Assembly (NCBI RefSeq): GCF_018687715.1
Contig: NC_056766.1
Location: 6,476,501 to 6,540,500, forward strand
DNA from: Carya illinoinensis
Taxonomy: Eukaryota > Streptophyta > Magnoliopsida > Fagales > Juglandaceae
DNA: 64,000 bases
Reading direction: 5' to 3'
The translations under genes and the position numbers were made by a program. The notes beneath the pieces were generated by a model, which saw only the letters and a program-made list of their open reading frames with translations, was not told the DNA's origin and searched no databases. This document shows positions 22,517 to 35,904 of the stretch, piece after piece. The first letter of the stretch is position 1. Each line of letters starts with the position of its first letter.

Positions 22517-23632
22517 CCGCGTCTGGCCCTGAATTACACTCAACATGCATGCTGAAAACAGAGGAAGATCAGCTCGTATAACTGGGATTTCTTCTTTCCT
22601 GGGAGGAATAAAAAGACATGATCGCTACTATATGGTGAATATAAAGCAATAGTTAGTTTATACTAGTGTGAAAGGTTTTATGGTATAAGCGATTATCGAA
22701 CTGTCATTACCGGTCTGAAACGACAAACATGTAACAACAATTCCGATCGGTTGGTTTCATCGGAGAATAAAAAGTTAAAACCTTTGCTGAATACTGTAAT
22801 TTCTGTCGAGCAATCATGATCTGGGAAAGATTGGTTTTTTGTTCTGTATACTAGTTCTGTTGGATAAGTATAAACTATTTTTGTCTGTACATAGTCGTGG
22901 AACAGTAGAGTTAAGAGTCTTAAAAGGGGACAAATAGGAGTCTCAATATCAATAAGAAACGGGGCCCCATGTCCATTAAAGACATTGTCATTTAGCGCTC
23001 AAATGACATGGTTCTCCAGCTTGAAAAACCAAAATGGGGATGATCTTGAAAATCACTGGTCTTGTGGTTGACACACGTTTTATTGCATGCAGCTATATAT
23101 GTATTTTGACAGTATCTATTTTATCACCACAAATCTGATCTAGCAATAGCAACTTCTAACTTGCATGCATTAAGGAGTGACTCAGAGGTCACATACGTGG
23201 CACTATTCTTCTTCATATATGTTATTAATCATGTTTGGTGATCGAGAAATAATTTTTCATAGCCTGGTGACTATGGAAATCTTCTCGTGTGTGGTTCCAA
23301 AGCAAGGAGCCATATATATTTTCTTCAATCAGGTATGTAATGGGGGATCGACTGTATATTTTGTCTTCCGTCTTGTTCTTATGATTTCGACGAAAAAATT
23401 TTAAATGTCATTTTCAAGAGAATGAAGGGAAATCTCATTCTATGGTGACTAATAAGATTTGCATCTTTTAAAGAATAAGGGTATTGTTAAAGAAAACCCA
23501 ACAAAAAAAAAAAAAAAAAAAAACTAGATCTCTAATAATTATTCGTTTCTTAAATATTTTTTTTTGCAAATAAATGAGAGATAAACACAGCATGAAAGCT
23601 TCATATTATATATATATATATGTATATATGTA
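22517..23632. other. 3' flank of the galactosyltransferase gene
   Basis: The first several hundred bases are probably 3' UTR. An A-run lies at 23502-23523. The open frame 23177-23404 has no recognisable features and is not supported as a gene. Confidence 0.4.
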
Positions 23633-23655
23633 TACACACACACACACACACACAC
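23633..23655. repeat. (CA)n microsatellite
   Basis: A CA dinucleotide run next to a (TA)n run. Confidence 0.9.
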
Positions 23656-23685
23656 ATAAACATTATTATACATTGAGAGATATTT

Positions 23686-23820
23686 TAGTTACAAAATAAA
23701 TTTATAAATTGATGTGATTTATTTTAATATTTCAGATTATAAAGTTAATTTTACTGTTAATTATATCTAACGTATCGCATGAAGTAATGTCAATTTGAGA
23801 ATTTACTCTTGTGAGACTTT
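23686..23820. mobile_element. MITE family B, copy 1
   Basis: The left side reads AATAAATTTATAAATTGATG. The right side carries GTCAATTTGAGAATTTACTC, an approximate inverted match. The interior phrase ATCTAACGTATCGCATGA recurs in similar form at 38748-38878. Related copies: 27505-27639 and 38748-38878. Confidence 0.5.
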
Positions 23821-23904
23821 TTTCATGTGAATCTTTTTTTTTTAAGTACTTTTTTGTGAATCTATAGCACTTCTCATATATATTATATACTTATATTACG
23901 GTAG

Positions 23905-24598
23905 AGGTGACAATATGTGATATGACTTGTGAACTCAACACAAATATAACATGAAATTAACAGGTTTGAATTTAATATAAATGGGTTTGAATCAAAATGA
24001 GCTGACCCATTAAGACACGATTAATAAGCAGTGAATAAAGAGTTAACCTGCTTAACATAAAATCAACCCGTTGAAACTTTATTTCAAATTACAATTTTAT
24101 TATTGTTGAGTTGAAATATTGAAACTTTTTGATATACTTATGTTTTTATTGTTGAAATTATAATTTAGGACTCATGCTTATATTTGTTATTGCAGGATTT
24201 GTAATATTAGTTTTACTATAAGTTAAAATTTAAAAGATAGTGATAATTTTTGTTTGTAAGTAGTCTTCTTATTATTTTAGATATTTTGACTACTAATAAA
24301 TATAAATTTTAACTTTTATGTAAAATTATGTTAATAAAGTCAAATAGATTATGTGTACATTTACATAAAATGGTTTGAATTAGTTGTATCGTGTTGACCT
24401 ATTTTTAATTAATTATTAAATGAGTTATATTAAACGAGTGACACAACACGACCTATTATTTAAATGGATTGGGTTTGGGTTTAAATGTCTGACCTATTTA
24501 GCTTAATAGATTGAGTTCGGATTAACTCATATAGTTAAATTTTATGACTTAACATGACACGATCATGACCCGCACGCAAACACGATTGTTCTTAGACT
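23905..24598. repeat. Second copy of the 'acacg'-rich repeat
   Basis: It shares phrases in order with the pieces at 2463-2624 and 11148-11592 (AGGTGACAATATGTGATATG at one end, GACACGATCATGACCCGC at the other). It is uninterrupted here, so it shows what the older repeat looked like before the Copia insertion. Non-coding; class unknown. Confidence 0.5.
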
Positions 24599-25530
24599 AC
24601 TTCACTACTATTATAAATAATTCACTACTATTTATAAATTATTTTACTACTATTTATAAATAATTTGAGATACTATTAACGTCCAAACGAAACTTATAAT
24701 TGCACCAATATTTGGAATTGGTAATTATTTTGAATATTAGTTTTTGGCAAATCACACCAAACCTACTTTTTAAGCAACGAATAATTTAGGCCATAAAACT
24801 TACAAAGACGACATGATCTCTAGCTTCTTATTGAGCAATATTTATTAATTTTTTGTTAAAAAAAAAATCTTTTTATGAAATTTTTTTCTGCTGACCATTG
24901 ATTAAACGAGGGACAAAATTCTGATAATACACATAATATATAATAAAAGAAAGATTCTACTCATCATTTCTACATTATATACCGAAATTTTACATTTTTT
25001 ATGATAACAAACAGTGCTGTAAAAAGTTATATCTAGCAAAAATATGGACTGATTGCGGCAAAAAGGCTCGTGAGGAAAGGTCAAAGGTGCCTTGAATCAA
25101 TCTTTTTTCCTACCAAGAATATATATTTCACGATCATCTACTGCCAGAAATAATAGTAATTCTCACGATAAGTATGCTTGAGACTGAAAGTACTATCTAT
25201 TGCCACATAATTTCAAGAAGTCAGCTACCACAAGATTTGGTAGGAAAAAGTCAATTTCTGAACAAATAGATACTAATTGCAACGAAATCACTCGTAGAAA
25301 AAATCACTATTTGTTGTAGTATGTGTTGGATTATAAATAGCAAAGCTAATAATAAAATTGCTAATTTATTATCGCTGGTCACTATCGTATGGATTTTTTA
25401 AAAATTTTAACTCTACCTTATTTATAATTCTATTAATAACATGGAAATGGAATTATTTAGACATATTAATCATAATAAATTAGATATAAATGTTCCAAAT
25501 TTTTAAATTAATTAATTATAGATTTCTTAT
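24599..25530. other. AT-rich intergenic DNA
   Basis: A short phrase on the theme TTCACTACTATTTATAAAT is repeated three times at about 24600-24665. Nothing else is recognisable. Confidence 0.4.
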
Positions 25531-26345
25531 AGAGAGCATGCAGTCTTGAAGCATTTCCTACATATTTGAACCTCTTTAAGAAGAATGTAGTAGAAAATCC
25601 ATATTGTCCCATTTGTTTAGAGGAGGAAAAATCTGTTGAACATGTAATTCGTTGGGGATGTATTGTATCAAAAGATGTTTGGGGTCAATGCTTAAAGAAA
25701 ATATGGGAAGAGCATAATCATATAGAAGACTTTCATGGAAACTTTAGAAACCATGGCCGGGTGACTTGTTTGAAAAAGAACAACTGAAAGAGATAGAAGT
25801 AGTTTGCAAGAAGATTTTGGCAGAGAATGAATGATTTTGTTTTCAAAACAGAACTTATATATCCATTCAGATTATATTTTGATGCAGAACTTAAAGGCAA
25901 TGCATCTTGATAATCCTAGTAATACATAGACAACCAGAAATTAGAACTAGAGTTGGGAAACTCACTCAAAGGATGTCCTAATTAAAGACAAATTGGGATG
26001 CAACAGTTGATAAAACATTCAAAAGGGAAGAGTATTGGCCACATTGAGAACGAGTCGAAATCTCTTTTCTGGCCGGCCCGGAGCATAAAATTTTGTACTG
26101 AAAAAGCAACAATATTTGGTGCGGAGCTTGGACTAAGGAACATCATGCTCGAGCTAGATGCTCTTGATGATCAAGTGATCCAAGCCATTACAAAATTTGA
26201 AGGTTTTTAGAATTGCACAAGAATGCTTATCAATGATGTCAAAACTTTTAAGTTTTGATCATTGGTTAGTTCATCAGGTTAGAAGAGAGGCTAATGATGT
26301 GGATCATCTTTTAGCAAAAAATGCTTTAAATATTTTTAGTGAGAT
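25530..26345 (+). pseudogene. LINE fragment: zinc-binding and RNase H end of ORF2
   Basis: The frame at 25566-25787 (extending upstream without an ATG) reads NPYCPICLEEEKSVEHVI and then DVWGQC, the zinc-binding domain found after the reverse transcriptase in plant LINE ORF2 proteins. Further on, 26085-26345 encodes EKATIFGAELGLR...LELDALDD and then HQVRREANDVDHLLAKNA, the C-terminal RNase H-like domain, with a frame break near 26210. Endonuclease and reverse transcriptase are absent, so this is a 5'-truncated and decayed copy. The family differs from the LINE in the kinase intron. Confidence 0.75.
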
Positions 26346-26541
26346 TGTTGATATATATATATAGAAGATAGTCCCTCTTGTATTCCATCCTTGTTCTAAA
26401 GGAGATTATCGATATACACAACTGCATGTGTACTCGCATGCATGCATGCATGCATCTGTCACTTCCTGCTATACTTTCAAGAGAACATATATACATACAC
26501 AGACATATGACGTACATTAACAGGTATGACATCTGTATCAT

Positions 26542-26543
<2 letters not shown>

Positions 26544-26606
<63 letters not shown>
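26544..26606. repeat. (CT)n microsatellite
   Basis: A CT run of about 63 bases. Confidence 0.95.
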
Positions 26607-26607
<1 letters not shown>

Positions 26608-27504
26608 ACTCTTATCTTGATATCTTGTTTGGAGCGTGTGCTATATAATATATTGATCCACCTTTTTATATAAAAATTACTTTATTAATCCACGAGTTTA
26701 TATGTAGATGCAAATAAAAATAATCTACAGTTTTTTTTTTATAAGATCATGGTCAATTTTCCTTGTTAAACTACAATTTGTTCAAAAATAAAAAATAAAA
26801 AAATTAATAAAAAGAGATAGATTTAATTATTATATTATATCTTTTACATTTATAATATTTTTCCTAGTGCACCAGAAATCTCAAATCATTATAATGAGAG
26901 AAAACAAAAAAAAAACTTTTAAGGTTATCGAAATATATTATATACTCAATACATAAGGTCAAGGGTTTGGGAGGGAAAATACTTTAGTTTTTAGTTCCTT
27001 AAATTGTGATGTAATATATGTGTGTGTGTGTGTGTGCGTGTGTGTTAGAATATAATTATGATGTAATATATTGACAATATTTAGCATATGTGGTGTTTTT
27101 TGGTGATAAATCTCATATTCAATGTGTTATTTGGTGTTATTTTATTTTCATCACACGTCTTCCCGACCCAGAGTCTTCTTATATATGCACTTAACAGATC
27201 GCTGCCTCCTTTCCATTCTCAATCACATATATTGGTTTGCCTCCACGCCCTCAAAGCGCCGCCTGAAGTTTTTGCCCGTTATTCACTTGCGCCACATGCC
27301 ACAGAGACTACTCATGTCAGGTCATTAGTCGGATTCCACAAGTCTCATCTAATTGGCCTGCAACATGATCTTATTTCTAAACTCAAGATGGGGAGTTCAT
27401 CACTTCATCATCATCCTGAATTTGAAGGAAGATGTTAAAATATTATCATACTTATGATAGAGAATATATTCACAATGGATCGAAAACACTCTAGCCACAA
27501 AAGA

Positions 27505-27639
27505 ATTATACAAAAGTAATCACACAAACTGATACGACTTAATGTGGTTCGTCAGATTATAAAATTACTTTTATTTTAAAGTAGATCTACTGAATCAGAT
27601 GAAACCATGTCAATTTATAAAATTATTTTTATATAATTT
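27505..27639. mobile_element. MITE family B, copy 2
   Basis: The left side reads AATTATACAAAAGTAATC and the reverse-complemented right side reads AAATTATATAAAAATAATTT. The interior contains GTAGATCTACTGAATCAGAT. About 135 bp. Confidence 0.55.
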
Positions 27640-29467
27640 CTTTGTAGATGTAGCAGTAGTACTACTCATTCACAATATTTTAGCATATGTATAGTAATAT
27701 GAGTACTTATTGTCTACCATATTTAATTTGTTGTGTAAATCAAATTAGTATAGTTAATTTATTGTATTTCTATTTCTTTCTCTATCTCCATTCATCTATA
27801 TAAATATGGGCAAATATTATATATTAAATAACAATTGAAAATATGAAAAAAATATAGCCATCAAAATCTATCTCTCTCGTTCTCTCTTCTTTATCTTATT
27901 TTTTATTATATTTTATTTTATACAATAAGACAGAGAAGCTGTAGCTAGGTCAAGATCACAATGCCGCGTCCCTGCGACTGTGAGGCTGAAAGAGTATAAC
28001 GAACATCTAGCTGCATGCATGCATATTCTTCACTCGTCAGATCAAGTAATCATTGCTTGCTGATCATGTGAGCTATATATATACTTTGAATGCAGCTAAA
28101 TTTCCAAAGAGAAAATAATGACAGTAATTATTTTGCAACCCTTGAGCTTATTAATCATTAGTTAGAAGTTGTTCTATATATCTGAAGCAAAGCACATGAT
28201 TATGAAACATGTTAATTAATTATAGGGTATATTTATGCAGATCAGAGACAATAATATTTCATGATTCTCGATATCTGTGCTTTTTTCTTTCTCTCTCTCT
28301 CTCTCTCTGAGATCAGAACTGCATGGGAGGAAATCAATATGACAGAGAAAAGCAGGGAGTGAGAGAAAAAAAGGCTGGGACATTTCGTCTTTAGCTAGCT
28401 CATGAGTCTGTTACAAAACGAAAAGAGACGAAATTAATCATGAAAGGATAGAATTGGGATCGAGGGCAAACGTTGTACGTGGGGACAAGAGGTACTGCGC
28501 TGTCGATCATCTCTGTCCCAAGCTAGCCTGTAAGCATTGATGGTTTTTGGCAAGCCTTAGGAGCTGGATTGGAAGATCATCCAGGCATGCTACCATATAT
28601 ATACCTTCCTATCTAGTATCTAGGCAACCCTTCAAATTACTGCCCATTCATCATTACCCTTGCATGGCTCATGATCATCACATCATATATAAATAGTAAG
28701 GACTAAAAAAGAAAAAAGAAGAAGAAGAAGATCGAGAAGAAAGTGAGACTCATGCATGGCCACCACAGAGGAGGCTACTCCCTTAAGTGCATGCTGGCCA
28801 TCATTTGGGTGATTACTAACACTAGTATATATATGTAGTACTAGCTAGTCATGATAAGGCTAAAAATTAATGATGTTGGCCACATATATATTAATCATAT
28901 ATATGACGTACTTCTGACGTATTAATATATTATAAATTAATTATTAACCGAAATGAATTTACATTTATTCATCCAAAAATAAATGGGTCCTTGATTGTCC
29001 TTTAACTTGCACACCATGGAGCTAGACACATGTGAATAGAATTTTTCTTACGTACATGACACAAAAAAAATCTCGATCCAAATCGTCTCTCTATGAACTC
29101 TATATATCTAGTGGTCCCAGCTTCTTGATGCTGTATGCAGACAGTGATACATCCAGTAACTTTAAGAAACTCATGAAGTCAAGCTGATGATCATATATAG
29201 CTCATGTATGCATACGGCTGATGTACGTATTTCTTTGATCATAGAAAGTTTTGAGAAATCTAACCAACTATAACAAATATTTAGTTAATTTATGAGTTTA
29301 TTTTTATAAGATATCCAGTTTTGGATACGCTCAACAGTACCGTGGAAGAAAATGAGAGTCTCCCCCCTTCCTCTCTTCTCTTAACCCTCCTTCTATCCAA
29401 AGAAACTTTCCCAGCTGTAGTAGATGTTCTCTTCCCTCCCATCGAATGAGCTCTCTCCACTAATTTA

Positions 29468-29622
29468 GTTGCAAGCATGATAAGTGTATATTAATATATG
29501 TATTAATTTAATGTGATTGGTCAAAAAGTAAATTTAATTAAAAACAGTATTAATTTAAATTTTAAATATAAAAAAATCAGTATTAATACGTAGATTCGTA
29601 CGCAATTTTACTTATACGTAAC
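29468..29622. mobile_element. MITE family A, copy 2
   Basis: It has the same ends (GTTGCAAGCA...ATACGTAAC) and core as the copy at 1281-1432, in the same orientation, at about 155 bp. Confidence 0.6.
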
Positions 29623-30226
29623 AAAAATCCTCCGCTAAAATATTTCTCATCATTATATCTGATATTTTTCACTTATATATCAGTCAAAAAGTGAGCACGC
29701 GTAGATTTAATGGGCTTCTGATAAATGATGATCATTGTGGGGAGATAAAGGCATCATGTTATAGGGCATCAAGCAATGCATGTGATCGATCTCCAAGAAA
29801 ATATATATTAATTCTGTATTTAATTACTGCCTGTATATGTATGATATGTATTGGAAATACTGTTTTGAGAGGTGAAATAATATTACTGCGCACAGTACTG
29901 CAGATACATAGGCTACGTATTGTCGTTAAGTATTAATGAGTTGTAGCATTATTCTACACCTCTTTTTGTTTTGTCTTTTCTGGAAAATTGTTTTGTTTGG
30001 GTGACATGAAGTCACGTGAATAACTTTCAGACCTCTCTCCTCTTCCTGATCTTTCTCTCCTTAAATATTATCAAGTTATAAGATCGATCGTCACCATGCC
30101 ATTTGATCCGCCCCTTTTAGTTCTGTTATTCGTTAGCCTATCCTACGTTGTCCATCTTTACTGGACGACGACAACAACAACAGCCATAACAAATCTCTCT
30201 GTATCTCTCTCTCGATCTCGGTCTCC

Positions 30227-31906
30227 ATGACTCCAGCCTATCTGAACTTACCATCCTCTCTTTGCCCTCTTGCAGATCAGCAAAGACAAGATGATCAACA
30301 CCTGAAACTCTTTATACCTTCTAATTATCAAGCTTCATCTTCTCTCTCATGTCATACCTTTTTTGACGGGAACAAAGATGAAAGGGGGAGTGTATTTGAA
30401 GGGTCACAACAACATGATCATCATGGAAAGGCAAGCGTGTTAATTTAATTAGTTTGATTAATTTGAATTTAATCATCACTAGCTATTTTCTTTTGATCTT
30501 ATTCGTTGATCATCACTTATTTGCTCATATTTTATCAAAAAGTCAAAAGAATATCCTAGTACTTCTTCTCAACTTCTAAAGGAAAGGGAATATATATCTT
30601 CGTTTATATATATACATATGTAATCTAGGGCTCCGAACATTAATTATTCGTGTAGTACCTACTGATGAAAAGGAAGAAAATAATAGCTAGTGGCTTCCAT
30701 GGATATGTTTTCACAGTTTTCTTGGATCTCTAATCATTATGCCCTTAATCCCAGTACGGCAGATAAATTAGCTAGTTTAGTACTCTCTGATTTGATTTCT
30801 TGTTAATATTTCTAGATAATAATTAAGTACTTGGTGATTACGTTTTTGTTGATCCGGTACTTGTTTTCTTGCATTCTGATCTCTTGATCTAATTCTTTGA
30901 TCTCTTAATAATTTATCGATCACAGGTTCATCAGCTCATAGGATCATCATATGATCATCCTCAGGCATTTCCGTTTCCTTCCTTTCAGTCTACTGTGGAG
31001 GAAGATAGTAAAAATCCCGATAAATTATCCTTATCATGTCTAAGAGATCAGGAAGGCCGAGATCATGGAAGTAAAAATGCCATTAATGGACCTGTACAGT
31101 GGATGTCCTCAAAGATGAGGTTTATGCAAAAAATGGTGGACCCAAATTTTCCAGCTACAAATAGGCCTGTGAGAAGCACGAAGAAGTTGCAAAATAATCA
31201 TCAGCAACATGGCATTTTCGAAATGAGTTCATCACTTCACAACAGCAACAACAACAACGCTGCTGCTGCTGCTAGGGTTTGTGCCGACTGCAGCACGACC
31301 ACCACCCCTCTTTGGAGGAGTGGCCCTCGAGGTCCTAAGGTTATTTTCCTTCCCATAAATCTTCCCACAAATGAACTGTCTCAGCAGTACTTGTGATCAT
31401 GTATATATTCCTCGCGAAAGTAGGTACAGAAATGGATAAATATTAGCATTAGTTGTGGAAGTTTCTTAAAATTCAAACTGCTGTTGGTGCAGTCACTTTG
31501 CAATGCATGTGGAATTCGGCAGAGGAAGGCAAGAAGAGCCATTGCAGAAGCTTCTGCAGCTGCTGCAAATCATGGCTTTGTAGTTGCCACCGACAATATC
31601 TCATCTTCAATGAAGAGTACAACTAGTAGTACAAGCACTACAAAGGTGAAAAACAAGGAAAAAAAATTGCGTACAAGCTGCCATTTTGCACAATACAAGA
31701 ATAAGTACTGCAAACTCAGTACCGACGACTCTAATTCTGATCATGATAACAATATCATGATCGAGAGGCCAACAAAGCAGCTTTCTTTCAAGGACTTCGC
31801 TCTGAGTTTGAGAAACAATCCAGCTTTTGAACGAGTGTTCCCAAAGGACGAGACAGAAGCAGCAATCTTGCTAATGGAATTATCTTGTGGCCTTGTTCAC
31901 AGTTAA
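30227..31906 (+). CDS. B-class GATA transcription factor, GNC/GNL (GATA21/22) type
   Basis: Nuclear DNA-binding factor. Relatives promote greening, chloroplast formation and cytokinin responses and repress gibberellin and auxin outputs. Three exons: 30227-30430, 30926-31339 and 31493-31906, all phase 0, 343 residues. The N-terminus MTPAYLNLPSS is typical of the subgroup. A basic Gln/Asn-rich middle precedes a single class-B zinc finger, C187-x2-C190-x18-C209-x2-C212 (CADCSTTTTPLWRSGPRGPK then SLCNACG), followed by the basic tail RQRKARR. The last residues, ILLMELSCGLVHS, contain the LLM motif that marks the GNC/GNL clade. The zinc finger is split by intron 2. The first intron most likely starts with GC (AAG|GCAAGC) rather than GT; the alternative donor at 30437 would add two residues in frame. 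Which of GATA21 or GATA22 it matches best cannot be settled by eye. Confidence 0.9.
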
Positions 31907-33080
31907 TTTAATTACTTAATTTCTTCTTCATCTCTTGGGAATGAATTAGTTTAATGTCTGTCATTATGTGAGATCATAGAGATTATGATATCTTTTGAGT
32001 ATGTTGTCAATTAATTACGTACGTACCATAAATCATGTGGGTAATTTGCTATATATATATATATATATATATATAGTTTTTCTGCCCCATCATGATTCAC
32101 TTATTCCATGTAAAACATCCAGTTTCATAGTAATTAATTACTTTAAATTCCATGCATATTAATAATATTAATTATATATATGGCCTCATGGATTGAGATC
32201 GAACATTAATTATAAATTTATTAGATTTTTATGTACGTCATGTAAATTTGTATACTTGCAATTTCTTCACTCGCAATTCTAGCTATTTATTCACGTGACG
32301 AGAGTATATATAAATCGATGATCTGTACGAGTGGTCCATGTGAAATTGAGGGCCAATTCTGATTGAATCGACTGATACTGTACGTACGTACAGTCTTAAA
32401 CGATATTAATGAAGATCATTAATATTGAGCATTTTTTTTTTTTTTTTGGGTGGGTTGGGGGGGTGTTTGGGGTCTTGAAATTTACTTGGAAAATAATGGA
32501 TTCAAGAGCTAGCTGCTAGCATGCGCAATCCATGTGAGGTTATGATCTGAGGCCGTAGAGCGCTATTAAATCTCCCAGCTCGATCAACCCTTGGCACAAA
32601 CCACGTACACCCTCCATATTATTCAAATTTCGAGTGATCATATATGCATATATATATATATATATATATGCATGGCGGCCGCCAATAAAGAGGAAAAACA
32701 TGATTAATTAATAACAAGAACAAACACATGAAAGTACCTCTTCTTTCTGATCATACCATTACACCGTAGCTGATTATATAATATTATGTATTTTTCAGCC
32801 AATTTTCTTACTTTTTGAAAAACAATGTTCCGTAATTTAGTCAGCCATATTACAGAATTAGAGCTTGATGATCGATATATCGATCAATAGCTTAGTGCCC
32901 AGCTATAGCTAATTGATCTTCGTGAAGGCAGCTAGCTAGGATTAGTATGGGATTAATTAAATAAGATATTTAATTTGTTAATGTCAAGGTACTACTAGAG
33001 ATTAGCTGATCATGGATTAATATTATTAATGTCAACTGGCTAGATCGTTAAAAAAATTTGCAATAGCTAGGTGGTCATGA

Positions 33081-33116
<36 letters not shown>

Positions 33117-34987
33117 TTGCAATATTTACAAATCAATACCAGAAGAGTAATGCTACTATATATATAAATATATATATAGTAGCATTACTCATATCAAAAC
33201 GACCAACATGAACAATGTTGCCAAAACGGAGACATTGCAGTTAATAATTAAATACATGAGTTCGATTGATACATATATATATATATATACTAGGTCAGGA
33301 GCAAGTGTAAAGTACGGTTTGCCTAGTTAGGTTAAACAATTTTTTAACAAAAATAATATGGTTTTTTTTTTAAAAAAAATTGATTAATGAATAATTTAAT
33401 GCATAGAGACAAAAAAACAAATTTTAGTAAATATCTTTGGGTAATGATAGGTCGGTAAGTATAATAATTACATATTTAGATTTATTAGAAAATAAAAAGA
33501 TTAATTCAAAATTAAAGTTAAAATACATTAGAATAACATAAATAAATAAAAATAATATCATTGTCACCACAATAAATACTACCATCACACTCAAAGAACG
33601 CATAAGATTTTAGATTTTTTTAGGATGTTGGATGATAAATCCAAATCATGTGTTTTGATATATCTTGTTTTAATCTTGACATATTTGAATAGATCTTGTT
33701 CAAATCTGAGTGTTTTTTTTTGTAGAATTTTTTATTTCTTTTGTACTTATTATTCTTTATTACCATTTTTTCTACAGATTTGAACATTTATACTCAGATT
33801 AAAAATCTGAGTGTTTTAGGAAAACCTATGAGAAGGTGGATTTAAGGGGGGTAGGTCAAAAGGTAGACATCAAAGAGTGAGAGAGAGGTTTGAGATGAGA
33901 GGAGAGAGGGAATCGGGAATGAGAGAGAGAAAGGTAAAAAAAAAACAATTGTATCCTTAAAATAAGAAAGTAACAAACTTGACGGACTTAACGGAAAAAC
34001 AAGAAAAGTTCACGAAAAAATAAGAAAAATTATTGTAGCAGTTTGATAGTAACTTATTATAATAGAAAATATATGTTCACATATATATTCATGATCTCTT
34101 CTTATTGATCATTTTGATCTTTTTCTTGTTCTTCCTCGTGATCTTCTTTTATTCATCTTTTGTTGATGATGTTGCATGTACGTTGCTCATTAATTATCCT
34201 TTTTGTTTTGCGGCTTTTGCACTATTTCCATCCCCTTTTCATGACTTAGACGTTTGCTTGTTGGGTAAGGAGAGGTGATAATTCCCCATGCTGGAGGTTG
34301 GGGGGAGGGGTCCATACATGTATATATAGGATGGTATCAACCAAGACAAAATAAGTGGTTTTTGAAGATTTTAATTTATTTTAGTCTTAAGTAGTTACTA
34401 ATAATCAATTATGGCAAATAGGGTGGAGAAGATGAGATGAGAAGATAAATGAGAAGCTTAGTTGGTAATTAGTTAGCTATATATGTAGGGCAGGACACGC
34501 GATAGTTACTCAAGCTCTGTTGTGGTGCATGTGTCTAACACCCCAAGGGAATGTCAAGTGCATGGTGTAGGATAGCGGGCAAAGGTCGTAGAAGAGGGCG
34601 GAGCACATGGAGGTTAGAGGAGGTCCAAAAGCTCTACATCTATAAAACCCGAGCATGTGAAGATGAAGAGAGAAAAAAAAGAAAAATGGGAGAGATCAAG
34701 AACAAAACAGAAATTAAGAAGAGACAAGAGGGAAGGTGGGAAGATCCAACTCCTCTCCCTTGCTAGCTATGAATATTGGGGATGAATTCCTATTACTCAC
34801 TAGAAATATGAAAAACATGTTACATTATAATAAAATATAAATAAGTAATTAATTAAGAGTAGTTGACCATTGTGTTGGTATAAAATGCAATGTTGAGACC
34901 AATATATTGTCAAGTGGATCACATTGAAGCATGATCGATGTAGATGATTATGATCATGATCATGTCCCACTGACAAATATTTAAAGG
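31907..34987. other. 3' flank and intergenic DNA after the GATA gene
   Basis: AT-rich, with (AT)n runs at about 32051-32074, 32647-32669, 33083-33112 and 33272-33289, a short hairpin at 33145-33190, and several GATCGAT/TCGATC palindromes near 32870-32890. The open frame 34551-34766 is Arg/Lys/Glu-rich low-complexity sequence with no domain. No gene is supported. Confidence 0.4.
33145..33190. repeat. Short palindromic hairpin
   Basis: GAGTAATGCTACTATATATA pairs with TATATATAGTAGCATTACTC after a few bases of AT loop, giving a stem of about 21 bp. It could be an excised or internally deleted inverted-repeat element. Confidence 0.7.
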
Positions 34988-34995
34988 GTAAGGTT

Positions 34996-35904
34996 TAGGG
35001 TTGTGAATAAAAAGCTTGGGCCCGATCCATCCGACATACCCGACATGGGCCCACCCGACTAAAGTAGGGTTCATAGGATCGATCCCAATCCTGGTTAATT
35101 ACAAATAATTATTGGTTGAAACCGATGACCCGATGAATTATCACTCTCAGAAAACTTCTCCTCAAACCCTAACATCTGTTCATCGTCGCTGTTCACCACC
35201 TTGAACCGTTTTCTCGAGAAACTGAGGAACTGGTTTCATGTAGTACCAGTGAACAAGCAGGTAACGAGTTTAGATGCAAAGAATTAACAACGGTGATTGT
35301 AGCTTGCTATAACTACCGACCTTGAGATCAAATACTTGAAGAGACGTAGCATAAGACTTTTCAAGGAAACAACTTAACCCAGCGATATACAAATCTAACT
35401 CAGAGAACTTCCCATGACCCAAATGCTACCTTGAACCATTTTCTTATAACCTTCCGATATGGGTATCTACTTTAAGGTCTCAAAGGTTGATATGAGGTTC
35501 CACCCAAAGCCTCTACTTCCTCCTGAGGTGAAGGTCGTTGACGATCTCAAAGAAAATGAAATAGATCATAAGCTTTACCACTGGTGAGGCATTCGACAAG
35601 TGCTAGAGGGAGAAGCGATGATCAACAGTGATGATTCGCTGTGGGCCATGACCACCCTTAACTTTGAGAACTATGTGGAGGCCCTCAAGGTGTACCTACA
35701 GAGGGAGGGTGAGTTTGGGAGGGAAGGAGTAGGAGGTCGAGGAAAATGAGGGACAGACAATGTGCGAGAGGCAGAGTTTGCAAAGGAGCAAGAGAGGGGC
35801 GGCGTGGGTTTGCAAATCAAATTATAAAGGTGAAAGAATCGAAAGCAAGAAGAACAAGCTCGACCCGATTTGACATTCACGGGTCGGGTCACTATGCAGG
35901 CCTA
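34996..35904. mobile_element. hAT-like non-autonomous element carrying an NF-YB fragment
   Basis: The 8-bp sequences GTAAGGTT (34988-34995) and GTAAGATT (35905-35912) flank the unit and differ at one base, as expected for an old hAT target duplication. The left end starts TAGGGTTGTGAATA and the reverse-complemented right end starts TAGGCCTGCATAGT, a weak inverted match. Subterminal parts are rich in CCCGA/GGGTCGGGTC words on both sides. The unit is 909 bp with no transposase. Its middle carries a damaged NF-YB coding fragment (see next entry), so it looks like a gene-capturing transposon. Flanks and ends were judged by eye. Confidence 0.55.
35455..35740 (+). pseudogene. NF-YB (CCAAT-binding factor subunit B) pseudogene fragment
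   Basis: Parts of the NF-YB histone-fold domain appear in order but in three frames. First LLPPEVKVVDDLKENE, corresponding to the 'LPP...DAKE' start of the fold. Then, after a frame change, ISFTTGEAFDKC followed by a stop codon and REKR. Then, after another frame change, INSDDSLWAMTTLNFENYVE and ALKVYLQRE, the C-terminal half. At least two frameshifts and one nonsense codon exclude function. The type is non-LEC1 NF-YB, judging from DKC and the REKR/IN phrase. There are no introns, but many NF-YB genes also lack them, so a processed origin cannot be separated from DNA-level capture. Confidence 0.75.

Larger units (their letters stand above)
26607..30226. other. Long intergenic region upstream of the GATA gene
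   Basis: No gene is supported. It holds a (TG)n run at 27018-27044, one family B MITE, one family A MITE, and many TATATA and GATC/GCATGC-type palindromic words. The open frames at 27088-27438 (plus) and 29290-29478 (minus) show no known domain or coding bias. The last few hundred bases, with TCTCTC-rich leader sequence near 30190-30220, are probably the GATA promoter and 5' UTR. Confidence 0.4.

Noticed and set aside
27088..27438. 116-codon open frame with a hydrophobic start
   Set aside because: No known domain, no homology I recognise, no promoter or intron context; the base pattern looks like intergenic DNA.
34551..34766. Arg/Lys/Glu-rich 71-codon frame
   Set aside because: Low-complexity purine-rich sequence without domain or context.
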